Positions 27,508 through 34,816 of a stretch of 64,000 nt of DNA are shown piece by piece. A program made the position numbers and the translations under genes. The notes under the pieces are model-generated. The model was not told the DNA's origin. It saw only the letters and a program-made list of their open reading frames with translations, and ran no database searches. The first letter of the stretch is position 1, and each line of letters opens with the position of its first letter. This DNA is from Myxococcales bacterium (GTDB lineage: Bacteria > Myxococcota_A > Polyangia > Polyangiales > Ga0077539): positions 61,376 through 125,375 of the forward strand of contig JAEUKH010000035.1 in assembly GCA_016792845.1 (NCBI GenBank). The letters run 5' to 3'.

Positions 27508-28797
27508 GTGACTGACCTCTACGAACCGTTCTCGAATGTGCGTCGCTTCGAGCTCCTCGCACGGCTCGAAGGCGCCACCGTCGACAGCGTCGACGACCTA
27601 GAGACCCTGCGCCACGCGCTGCGCCCCACGGCCTCGGCGCCGCTGGTCAAGCTCGACGCGCTGAGGGCCATCGTCACCGACGACCCCGAAGACGCCGACC
27701 GCATCATGAAGCGCATCGTGCCCGCGCTGCTGCACCACGCCTGGGCCCTGGTGGCCTCGGGCACCCCGAGCCTCTTGCAGCTCTCGCGCGGTCGCCCCGG
27801 CCGCGTGGTGCTGCCCCGGAGCGTCCTGCCCGCGTGGCTCGCGCACATCCTCCTCGGCACCCTCGCGCCGCCGAGCCGGGCGCACCCGCGCTGCGACGCG
27901 GCGATGCTGTGGGCCACCACGCAGCCCTCATCGCTGGCAAAATTGCGATGCATTCTCGATATTTACGACGCCGTTGGCACGGGCTCGCTCCCGGGCAGAA
28001 TGACCGTCGAGCGCACCGGGGTGAACCTCCGCACCGCGGGGCAGTGGCTCCGCGAGGCCGCGCCGCTGACCCCTGTGACGGTCGACAGCCGCGGGCTCAT
28101 CGAAGACGCCGCGGGCCACCTCCAGGTCGATTTCGCGAACAAATACCTCGGCGGCGGCGTGCTCGGTCGGGGCTGCGTCCAAGAAGAGATCCGCTTCTCG
28201 GTGTCGCCCGAGTGTCTCGTGGCGATGCTCGTCGCGCCGGTGATGGAGCCCAATGAGGCCCTCACCCTCCACGGCGTCGAGCGCTTCTCGCAGACCGACG
28301 GGTACGCCCTCTCGCTCGCGTATGTGGGCCGCTTCACCGAGCCCGCCGCGCGACTGGCCGACGGCACCCCTGACGTGAGCCTCACCGCCATCGACGCGGT
28401 CGACTATCGGCAACGCGACGCCGCGGGGCAGTACACCCCCGACGCGATGCTCCGTGAGCTTGAGAAGGCCCGCGCGGGCTTTCGGCGCGACGCGCGGCTC
28501 TTGCCTGTCGCCACGGGCAACTGGGGCGCCGGGGCCTTCGGCGGCGACGCGGCGCTCAAGGCCGTCTTGCAGTGGCTCGCGGCCTCGTCGCAGGGTCGCG
28601 CGATGCGGTATTTCACCTTCGGAGAGGCCCGCGTCGCGGGGCTCGGGCCCTTCGTCTCAGCGGCCCGCGGTCGCTTCGGCACCGTGGCCGCGCTCTGGCA
28701 CCGGCTCCTCGAAGTGGCGCCCGCGCTCGACGCCGACGCCCCGCTCTTTCGCATGATCCTCGCGCCCCCTGCGCCCGCTGCGCCGCCGGTCGCCTAA
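27508..28797 (+). CDS. poly(ADP-ribose) glycohydrolase, eukaryote-type
   Basis: 429 aa from GTG. The PARG signature is complete: VDFANKYLGGGVLGRGCVQEE, with GGG at 215-217 and Q225-E226-E227. E227 matches the catalytic glutamate of the GGG-X(6-8)-QEE loop. Further blocks match eukaryotic PARG: HGVERFSQTDGYALSLAYVG (substrate tyrosine/phenylalanine region), the TAIDAVDYR block, and ATGNWGAGAFGGD (335-347) followed by LKAVLQWLAAS and RYFTFGE. The family cuts ribose-ribose bonds in poly(ADP-ribose), giving ADP-ribose. About 200 residues precede the macro fold, as in canonical rather than minimal bacterial PARGs. It is a lone gene, probably cytoplasmic. No PARP-like transferase is visible in the window. 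It overlaps the next convergent gene by 4 bp. Confidence 0.92.
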   Translation: MTDLYEPFSNVRRFELLARLEGATVDSVDDLETLRHALRPTASAPLVKLDALRAIVTDDPEDADRIMKRIVPALLHHAWALVASGTPSLLQLSRGRPGRVVLPRSVLPAWLAHILLGTLAPPSRAHPRCDAAMLWATTQPSSLAKLRCILDIYDAVGTGSLPGRMTVERTGVNLRTAGQWLREAAPLTPVTVDSRGLIEDAAGHLQVDFANKYLGGGVLGRGCVQEEIRFSVSPECLVAMLVAPVMEPNEALTLHGVERFSQTDGYALSLAYVGRFTEPAARLADGTPDVSLTAIDAVDYRQRDAAGQYTPDAMLRELEKARAGFRRDARLLPVATGNWGAGAFGGDAALKAVLQWLAASSQGRAMRYFTFGEARVAGLGPFVSAARGRFGTVAALWHRLLEVAPALDADAPLFRMILAPPAPAAPPVA

Positions 28798-30248
28798 GGC
28801 CGCTCGGGCGCGCTCACCCACTCGCTCGCGCCGCAGCGCGCGCACGCGTTCAGCATCGACTCTTTGCCCACCACCGTGTGCACGCGGCCGCAGCGGCGGC
28901 AGCCCCGGGTCTGAGCGACCGCGCTCCCGCAGCGGAAGCAGTGGCGGTGATGGGCCTCGATGCGCGCCGCGCACACCACGCAGTGACACGAGACGGGCCC
29001 GTCTGGGCGCTCCGCGGCGGCGGACGGGGTGCCGAGCCTCGCGGCCTCGCGGGCGGCCTCCTCGGCGGCGCGGCGGGCGCTCACGAGCTTCGCGCGCCCG
29101 TCGCTGAAGCGCGGCCAGGTGAGGGTGACGAAGGTCGCGCTCCCGAGCACCGCCGCGAGGCCCACGAGCGGTCGCCAGGGCGCGAGGTACACCCACACCA
29201 CGCAGCCCACGAGGGTGACCAACGCGAGGGGCACCACCTGTCGGCGCACATAGGCCTCGGGCCACATCCGCCGGGCGTGAAGGTGAACGAGCCCCACCGC
29301 GGGCCCGAGCGCCGCCGCGAGCGCGACGAACGAGAAGCCGTCGCGGGCCAAGAGCGCGAACACCGCGAAGAACAGCACATGGTTGCCCGCCAGGAGGAGG
29401 AAGTGCCCCCACCGAAAGCGCTCGAGCTGCCCCGGCGCGGCGAGCTCGCCGAGGTACCAGAGCCCCACCCCGAAGGCCAACACCGAGAGCCCCGCGAGCT
29501 GACAGAGCAGCAGCACCAGCGCGAGCGAGGCGTCGCCCTGCGGGAGCTCGACCTCCATCGCCCGCGCCGTCACCACGTTCGACTGACGCCACACGAGCGC
29601 CCCCGGCGGTTGCGCCGTCGGCCAGAGCCCCGCGCCCCCCGCGGCGAGCCCGAGCGGCCCGCTGACCACAACATCGAGCCGACCGATGCGCTGCCCCTCG
29701 CCGAGCGACCACACGAGCCGCGCGCGCCCCGACGCCGTGTACCCCACCCGCACCCGACACCCGGCGCCGGGGGCGAGGCGGGCGGCAATGTTGACACCGT
29801 GAACATCAACCGAGACCGCTGCGTTTTGAGGTGTTTGTGCGTCATCGACGACGGTCACCTCGACGTCGTTGGCTTGCTGGAGGCTGACATCGAAGGGCAG
29901 CGCGAAGCGCAGGGTTCCGGCCGCTTCGGTGGGGTTGACGAAGCGGTACTCGGCCGCGACCCGGGCCTCGAAGCGGGGGTCGACCTGCCACCCGCTGAGC
30001 ACCGGGCGCGGGTCGAGGTTGACCCTGAGGCGCAATGCCTCGACGGCGAGCGGACGCGTCACGCTGTCGAGGGTGAACGAGGCGCGCGGCGCGGCTTGGG
30101 CCACCACAGGCACGCGCTCGACCCGCGGCGAGGGCGCCTCGTGCCCGCGACGCAAGAGCGCCGTCGAGACGACCATGGTGAGCCCCGCGAGGACGATCAC
30201 CACCACCATGAGCTCAATCAGGGTAAACCCGCGCGTCGTGCGTCTCAT
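28794..30248 (-). CDS. membrane protein with type IV prepilin leader and C-terminal zinc ribbons
   Basis: 484 aa. It starts MRRTTRGFTLIELMVVVIVL: a 7-residue basic leader ending in Gly, then FTLIE, the PilD cleavage/methylation site, and a hydrophobic helix. An outer domain of about 200 residues follows (RFVNPTEAAGTLRFALPFDV; DVEVTVVDDAQT). Next come about five or six further membrane helices (about 240-395) and a cytoplasmic-looking tail with zinc-ribbon motifs CHCVVC, CFRCG, CRRCG and CARCG. Ordinary pilins have a single helix, so this combination is odd. An ATG 12 codons upstream is possible. The gene contains copy 2 of the 19-bp near-palindrome. Function unknown. Confidence 0.75.
   Translation of the reverse strand: MRRTTRGFTLIELMVVVIVLAGLTMVVSTALLRRGHEAPSPRVERVPVVAQAAPRASFTLDSVTRPLAVEALRLRVNLDPRPVLSGWQVDPRFEARVAAEYRFVNPTEAAGTLRFALPFDVSLQQANDVEVTVVDDAQTPQNAAVSVDVHGVNIAARLAPGAGCRVRVGYTASGRARLVWSLGEGQRIGRLDVVVSGPLGLAAGGAGLWPTAQPPGALVWRQSNVVTARAMEVELPQGDASLALVLLLCQLAGLSVLAFGVGLWYLGELAAPGQLERFRWGHFLLLAGNHVLFFAVFALLARDGFSFVALAAALGPAVGLVHLHARRMWPEAYVRRQVVPLALVTLVGCVVWVYLAPWRPLVGLAAVLGSATFVTLTWPRFSDGRAKLVSARRAAEEAAREAARLGTPSAAAERPDGPVSCHCVVCAARIEAHHRHCFRCGSAVAQTRGCRRCGRVHTVVGKESMLNACARCGASEWVSAPERP
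29788..29806. repeat. 19-bp near-palindrome, copy 2
   Basis: ATGTTGACACCGTGAACAT inside the prepilin-leader gene, one base different from copy 1. The coding strand reads D-V-H-G-V-N-I in a frame different from copy 1. Confidence 0.75.
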
Positions 30249-30313
30249 CGGGTACTGAATGTCGCGGCGTCGGCGATGCATTCCGCGCCGAGCGATTCTC
30301 CGTCGAGGCCGAC

Positions 30314-31603
30314 TCAGCGCACCAGAAACACCGCCACCGTGAGGAGCACCGACACCGCGAGGAGCACCAGCCACCACTTCGACTCTGCGTTCGACGCGGG
30401 CTCGAAGGCCGGGGGCGGCGGCCGCAAGGGCGTGTACGCGGGCGAGAGCTTCACCCGCGGCTTGAGCACGAAGGGCTCGGCCTCGGGTTCGAGCGCGGCG
30501 GGGTCGAAGGGCGTCGGCGCGACCTCGGTGTTGACCTCGACCAGGGGCGCCCGGCGCGGCGTCGGCGTAAGGTCGGTGGTCTCTATGAGCCCCGCGATGA
30601 GGGCCCGGTCGCCGGCCGGGAGGCTCGGCTCGGTGGTGAGCTCCCGCGAAGGCTCGATGGCCTCGAGGATCGACGCGTCGACCACCGTCGGAGCCCCGGG
30701 CAAGGGCAGCACCGAGCGCCGTGCGATGAGCCGCGCGAGCTCGATCCCCGAGAGCGCCGTGGGCACGAACTCTTCGAGCACCTCAGCGAATTGCTCCATC
30801 GACCCGAGCCGCTCTGCGGGCTTCTTCGAGAGGGCCCTCAGCACCGCGTCGTCGATCTCGACGGGGATGCCGTCGACCAGGTCGCGCATCGGCACGACAG
30901 GGTCGGTGAGCACCGACGCGATGATGGCCATGGGCGAATCGCCTACGAAGGGCCGCGCCCCGGTGAGGGCCTCGTAGGTCACCACCGCGAGGCTGAACTG
31001 ATCACTCCGCCCGTCGAGTTGGGCCGTCCGCACCTGCTCGGGAGACATGTACTCTGGGGTGCCCACGAGGGTGCCGGTCTGCGTGAGCTTCTCGCCCGTC
31101 CGCCCCTTCGACGGCGACTGATACGAGATGCTGCGGGTGATGCCGAAATCGACCAGCACGGGCCGCCCGTCGCCGCGCACGAGGATGTTCTCGGGCTTCA
31201 CGTCTCTGTGGGCGAAGCCCGCGCGGTGCGCGACCCCGAGGGCGCGGGCCACCGGCGCCACGATCGAGACCACCTCGCGGAGCGGCAACGGCCCTCGATC
31301 AAGGATGGCCCCGAGGCTCGTACCGTCGATGAATTCCATCGCGATCCAGGTGACCCGGTCGGGCTCCTCGCCCCAGTCGTAGACCCGCACGATGTTCGGG
31401 TGATCGAGCTTCTTGACGGTCTCGGCCTCGCGCAGAAATCGCCGCCGTCGCGAGGCGTCATCGTGGGCCTCGGCGAGCACCACTTTGAGCGCCACGGTGC
31501 GCCCCTCGCGCAGGTCGTCGGCCAGAAAGACGTCTGACATGCCGCCGCTGCCGATGCGCCGCCCGATGCGATAGCGCTTTGCAATCAGTCGCCCGGCCTG
31601 CAC
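30314..31603 (-). CDS. membrane-anchored Ser/Thr protein kinase
   Basis: 429 aa from GTG. Kinase domain about 10-275: Gly loop GSGGMS, K40 in VALKVV, catalytic loop HRDVKPEN (H132-R133-D134), D152-F153-G154, activation segment with VGTPEYMSPEQ. A Pro/Glu-rich linker follows, and the protein ends with one membrane helix (WWLVLLAVSVLLTVAVFLV) almost at the C-terminus, so there is no outer sensor domain. This is a Hanks-type (PknB-like) kinase typical of myxobacteria. The next gene upstream is a close paralogue, and the pair looks like a tandem duplication. Confidence 0.93.
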   Translation of the reverse strand: MQAGRLIAKRYRIGRRIGSGGMSDVFLADDLREGRTVALKVVLAEAHDDASRRRRFLREAETVKKLDHPNIVRVYDWGEEPDRVTWIAMEFIDGTSLGAILDRGPLPLREVVSIVAPVARALGVAHRAGFAHRDVKPENILVRGDGRPVLVDFGITRSISYQSPSKGRTGEKLTQTGTLVGTPEYMSPEQVRTAQLDGRSDQFSLAVVTYEALTGARPFVGDSPMAIIASVLTDPVVPMRDLVDGIPVEIDDAVLRALSKKPAERLGSMEQFAEVLEEFVPTALSGIELARLIARRSVLPLPGAPTVVDASILEAIEPSRELTTEPSLPAGDRALIAGLIETTDLTPTPRRAPLVEVNTEVAPTPFDPAALEPEAEPFVLKPRVKLSPAYTPLRPPPPAFEPASNAESKWWLVLLAVSVLLTVAVFLVR

Positions 31604-31613
31604 CTTGGCCGCG

Positions 31614-31619
31614 ACTCTA
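31614..31619 (-). promoter_or_regulatory. TAGAGT -10-like box before a kinase gene
   Basis: On the minus strand TAGAGT is followed by 10 bases and then the GTG start at 31603. The arrangement matches the paralogous kinase (TAGACT, 10 bases, GTG). Confidence 0.45.
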
Positions 31620-31667
31620 TCGCGCCTCGCGCAGCCCTGGCCAACGCTTAGCGCCCGGCGCAGCGCT

Positions 31668-33062
31668 TCAACGCAGGAGCGCGACCAGGGTCAGCGAACC
31701 GAAGATCAAGAGCGCCAGCACCGCCCACCCCACCGGCAAGAGGTCAGCGGGCGTCTCGCGCGCCTCGGGCACCACACCACCCGGCACCGAGCGCGAGGCC
31801 GAGGCCCCACCGCGCGGCAGCGCAGGCAACGACCACCGCCCCCGCGACGCGGGCGTCTTCACCGCGCCTCGCTGCACCGGGAACGCCATCGTCGGCTGCT
31901 CAGAGAGCCGCAACGCGCGGGCCACCGAGGTCTCGTCGGCGCTCGGCGGCAACGGCGCGATGGGGCCCATCGCGAGGTACCGAGAGGCCGTGTCGGCCTG
32001 CATCACCCGGAGCGCGCCGGTGAGGTCAAACTCAAGGTCGGGCTCGACCTGCACCGAGGCGCTCGGCTCAGCCCCTGGCTCAGCCCCGGCCCAGGTAGGC
32101 GAGGTCTCTGCGCGGGCCCGGTCGGGCGTGCCGAGGTCGAGCACCGTCGGCAGGCCCCGCAGCGGGTGGTCTGAGCACCGCACCACCAGGCGGTTGAGGT
32201 CGACACTGCCCAGCGAGGTCGGCGCGAAGGTCTCGAGCATGGTGGCGAACACGTCGATGTCGGCGGGGCGCTCGGCGGGGTCTTTGTTGAGCGCCTTGAG
32301 CACCGTCTCTTCGAGCTCGCGGGGCACACCGTCGACGAGGCTCGCGAGCGGCAGCACCGGGTCAGTGAGCACCGAGGCGATCACCGACATCGGCGCCTCT
32401 CCCAGAAACGGACGCGCCCCGGTGAGGGCCTCATACGTCACCACCGCGAGGCTGAAGAGGTCGCTCCGACCGTCGAGGGTGCCCGAGCGAATCTGCTCGG
32501 GCGACATGTACTCTGGCGTGCCGACGAGCATCCCGGTGCGGGTGAGCTTCTCGCGGGTCTCGCTCCGCGCGGGCGTCTCGTACGCGATGCTGCGGGTGAT
32601 GCCGAAATCGACGAGCACCGGCGGCCCCGCCGTGCGCAGGAGGATGTTCTCGGGCTTTACGTCGCGGTGCACGAAGCCCTCGCGGTGCGCGACCCCGAGC
32701 GCGCGGGCCACCGGGGCCACGATCGACACCACCTCGGCGAGGGGCAGGGGCCCGCGATCGAGCACCGCCCCGAGGCTCACGCCGTCGATGAATTCCATCG
32801 CGATCCACACGGTGCGGTCGGGCTCCTCGCCCCAGTCGTAGACCCGCACGATGCTCGGGTGCGACAGCTTCGACAGCGTGCGCGCCTCGCGCAAAAAGCG
32901 CCGCCGCCGATGCTCATCGGGGATGAGCTCAGGCAGCACCACTTTGATGGCCACCTCGCGGTCTTCACGGGTGTCTTCGCCGCGATACACCTCGGCCATG
33001 CCGCCGCGCCCGACGCGCTCTAGCACCCGATAGCGATTCGAGAAGAGACGACCCTCGTTCAC
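31668..33062 (-). CDS. membrane-anchored Ser/Thr protein kinase, paralogue
   Basis: 464 aa from GTG. Same layout as its neighbour: GRGGMA loop, K40 in VAIKVV, HRDVKPEN, VDFGITRS, VGTPEYMSPEQ, then a long Pro/Ser/Thr-rich linker and a final helix (VGWAVLALLIFGSLTLVALL). The catalytic domains share long identical stretches (IVRVYDWGEEPDR; SIVAPVARALGVAHR), while the linkers have diverged, which fits duplication and change of partner. It has its own -10-like box, so the two kinases need not be co-transcribed. Confidence 0.93.
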   Translation of the reverse strand: MNEGRLFSNRYRVLERVGRGGMAEVYRGEDTREDREVAIKVVLPELIPDEHRRRRFLREARTLSKLSHPSIVRVYDWGEEPDRTVWIAMEFIDGVSLGAVLDRGPLPLAEVVSIVAPVARALGVAHREGFVHRDVKPENILLRTAGPPVLVDFGITRSIAYETPARSETREKLTRTGMLVGTPEYMSPEQIRSGTLDGRSDLFSLAVVTYEALTGARPFLGEAPMSVIASVLTDPVLPLASLVDGVPRELEETVLKALNKDPAERPADIDVFATMLETFAPTSLGSVDLNRLVVRCSDHPLRGLPTVLDLGTPDRARAETSPTWAGAEPGAEPSASVQVEPDLEFDLTGALRVMQADTASRYLAMGPIAPLPPSADETSVARALRLSEQPTMAFPVQRGAVKTPASRGRWSLPALPRGGASASRSVPGGVVPEARETPADLLPVGWAVLALLIFGSLTLVALLR

Positions 33063-33072
33063 GCAGCCCGAG

Positions 33073-33078
33073 AGTCTA
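33073..33078 (-). promoter_or_regulatory. TAGACT -10-like box before the second kinase gene
   Basis: On the minus strand TAGACT is followed by 10 bases and then GTG at 33062, with no Shine-Dalgarno. Confidence 0.45.
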
Positions 33079-33138
33079 CGCCCAATTCAACCTCGGCCGC
33101 GCACCGAAAGCGCCCCGAGCGGCGCTGCGGTCGGCGTC

Positions 33139-33810
33139 TCAGCGATGCGCGTTCGGCGGCGGCGGCGCGGGCGTCGTCGTGGTGTGGCTCGCGTACTCAA
33201 GGAGCCCCGCAGAGTCGGCCTGACCGTTCGCCGCACGGCGTGTGAAATTACCGGTCACCACCACCTCGGCGCCGACGTCGAAGTCGGTCGGCACCGGGCG
33301 CGGCGCCATGCCCGGGGGCGTGCCCGGCGCGGGAGCCGGCGGCTGGCCGTGGCGCTGACGCGCGGCGGCGCGGGCCGCCTCGACCTCGTACTGAAAGGTC
33401 GCGTACCCGGTGACTTGCATCCACTTGGTGGTGTCGCGCTCGTCGCGGGTGTCGGCGATGTAGACGTGGGGCCGCTCTTCGGTGCAACGGTCGCGCTCGG
33501 TGCAGGGCTGACCGCGCTCGTTACGCGCCACGTACACCTCGACGACAAAGCCGTGGACGCGCTGCGCGTGATTCCACACTTGGGGGTCGCGGGCGGCGTT
33601 GTGGCGCACGCCGTAGATCGTCAGCGAGCCGTCGGTGTGGTTCACCGGCGGCGGCGGCGGCAGCGTCGGCACGCTCGGGAGATTCACATGCGGCGCCTGA
33701 GCGCCCTCTTCGACCACAACGCGAAGCTTGCTCTCGCCCTCGCACCCGAGCACCGAACCGAGCGCGAAGAGACCCATCACCAAGCCGATCGCGCGTGCAC
33801 CCGCAGTCAT
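33139..33810 (-). CDS. predicted lipoprotein, function unknown
   Basis: 223 aa from the ATG that has GGGAG eight bases upstream; an ATG five codons earlier is an alternative. The signal (AIGLVMGLFALGSVLGC) ends in a lipobox at Cys25. A Pro-rich linker (PTLPPPPP) follows. The main part (about 65-135) has GSLTIYGVRHNAA, then VHGFVVEVYVAR and a Cys pair (GQPCTERDRC), and looks like a beta-rich nucleic-acid-binding/OB-type or similar fold. VPTDFDVGAEVVVTGNFTRR near the end supports an OB-like strand order. No family is recognised. Confidence 0.7.
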   Translation of the reverse strand: MTAGARAIGLVMGLFALGSVLGCEGESKLRVVVEEGAQAPHVNLPSVPTLPPPPPVNHTDGSLTIYGVRHNAARDPQVWNHAQRVHGFVVEVYVARNERGQPCTERDRCTEERPHVYIADTRDERDTTKWMQVTGYATFQYEVEAARAAARQRHGQPPAPAPGTPPGMAPRPVPTDFDVGAEVVVTGNFTRRAANGQADSAGLLEYASHTTTTPAPPPPNAHR

Positions 33811-33891
33811 CACCGTGGCTCCCATAAAGCGCGCGGACGCTAACACGCGGGTTTCACGCACCACAACCCGCTTTCGCGCCGCCGCACCCGC

Positions 33892-34617
33892 TCAGGCCCC
33901 CTGACGGAAGGTCGTAAGGTCGACCCGCACCCGGATCTCATTCGACACCTTCAAGCGCAGCGGCGGAAAGATGCTCACCCCGTAGTCTGTGAGCCGCACC
34001 GAGAACTCGCCGCGCACCCGCAACATGTCAGCGTTGATGCCAAAACTCGCCATGTCCGCGTGCTCGGCCGAGAGCGGGATCAGCGTCACCGTCACCGGCA
34101 CCGTCACCTCGCGCGTCTGCCCGTGCAGGGTGAGCCGCGCGCGAACGTTGCCCCGCACCGCCGCGCCCGGCGTCAGGGCCGTGGTGATGTCGGTGCCCGT
34201 GAGGGCCAGGGTGATGTTCGGGTTCGCCTGCGCGTTCAGCCAGTTTTCACCCCGCAGGTGCTCGTCGCGCATGTCATTGCCCGTGCGCAGGGTGTTCGTC
34301 GGCAGGGTCACCGAACCCTCAAGGCGCCGCGAGGGGTTCGCGAGGTCGACGGTGAAGTTGCCCGAGGTCGTGGTCGACACGCCGTCGATCGTTTCGAGCG
34401 GCGCGTCGCTGGTGAAGTTGATCCGAGAGATGCCCGTGGGGCGCACCTCGAAGCGCTGAACCCCCGTGAGCGCCACCGCCGGGGCCGCCACCGCCGGAGC
34501 CGTCGGCGTCGCGCCCCGCCCACCATTGCCAGGGCGCGGCTGCGTCAACCCAACGCCCGACACCGCGGCAAGACCCACCGCCATCACCGCGCCCAACACC
34601 ATCGATCGACGAATCAT
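33892..34617 (-). CDS. YceI-family periplasmic protein
   Basis: 241 aa. A signal peptide (MIRRSMVLGAVMAVGLAAVSGVG) is followed by a Pro/Ala linker. The YceI lipocalin-like barrel runs from about residue 52 (VQRFEVRPTGISRINFTSDAP; GNFTVDLANP; MRDEHLRGENWLNAQANPNITL; RLTLHGQTREVTVPVTVTL; GINADMLRVRGEFSVRLTDYGV). YceI proteins bind isoprenoid or quinone-like lipids in the periplasm. A purine-rich stretch (GAGAAAGAGAG) lies upstream of the ATG. It is divergent from the V4R/sigma-54 activator gene, which may regulate it. Confidence 0.88.
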   Translation of the reverse strand: MIRRSMVLGAVMAVGLAAVSGVGLTQPRPGNGGRGATPTAPAVAAPAVALTGVQRFEVRPTGISRINFTSDAPLETIDGVSTTTSGNFTVDLANPSRRLEGSVTLPTNTLRTGNDMRDEHLRGENWLNAQANPNITLALTGTDITTALTPGAAVRGNVRARLTLHGQTREVTVPVTVTLIPLSAEHADMASFGINADMLRVRGEFSVRLTDYGVSIFPPLRLKVSNEIRVRVDLTTFRQGA

Positions 34618-34816
34618 TACGAAGCTCTCTTTCTCATGTCGTCTCGACGACTTGCGACCCATGAAGGTGCGCGCCATGACGACCCCGAGGGCCTACGCAC
34701 GGCCCGTGCCGCGAGACGATTCAGGCCCGCCGTGACCAGAGCCCGCACAGACGCCAGTCAGGTTGATTGAACGGGAGCGATCATTTTGATCGACGACCTA
34801 TGCTAACGGGAGAGCC
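34618..34816. promoter_or_regulatory. divergent promoter region, YceI gene and sigma-54 activator
   Basis: 199 bp. It holds the inverted repeat CGATCA-TTT-TGATCG at 34778-34792, then TATGCT (34799-34804), a -10-like box 12 bp before the GTG of the activator. The repeat sits where a repressor or autoregulator could block this promoter. No sigma-54 -24/-12 GG-GC pair is certain. Confidence 0.45.
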
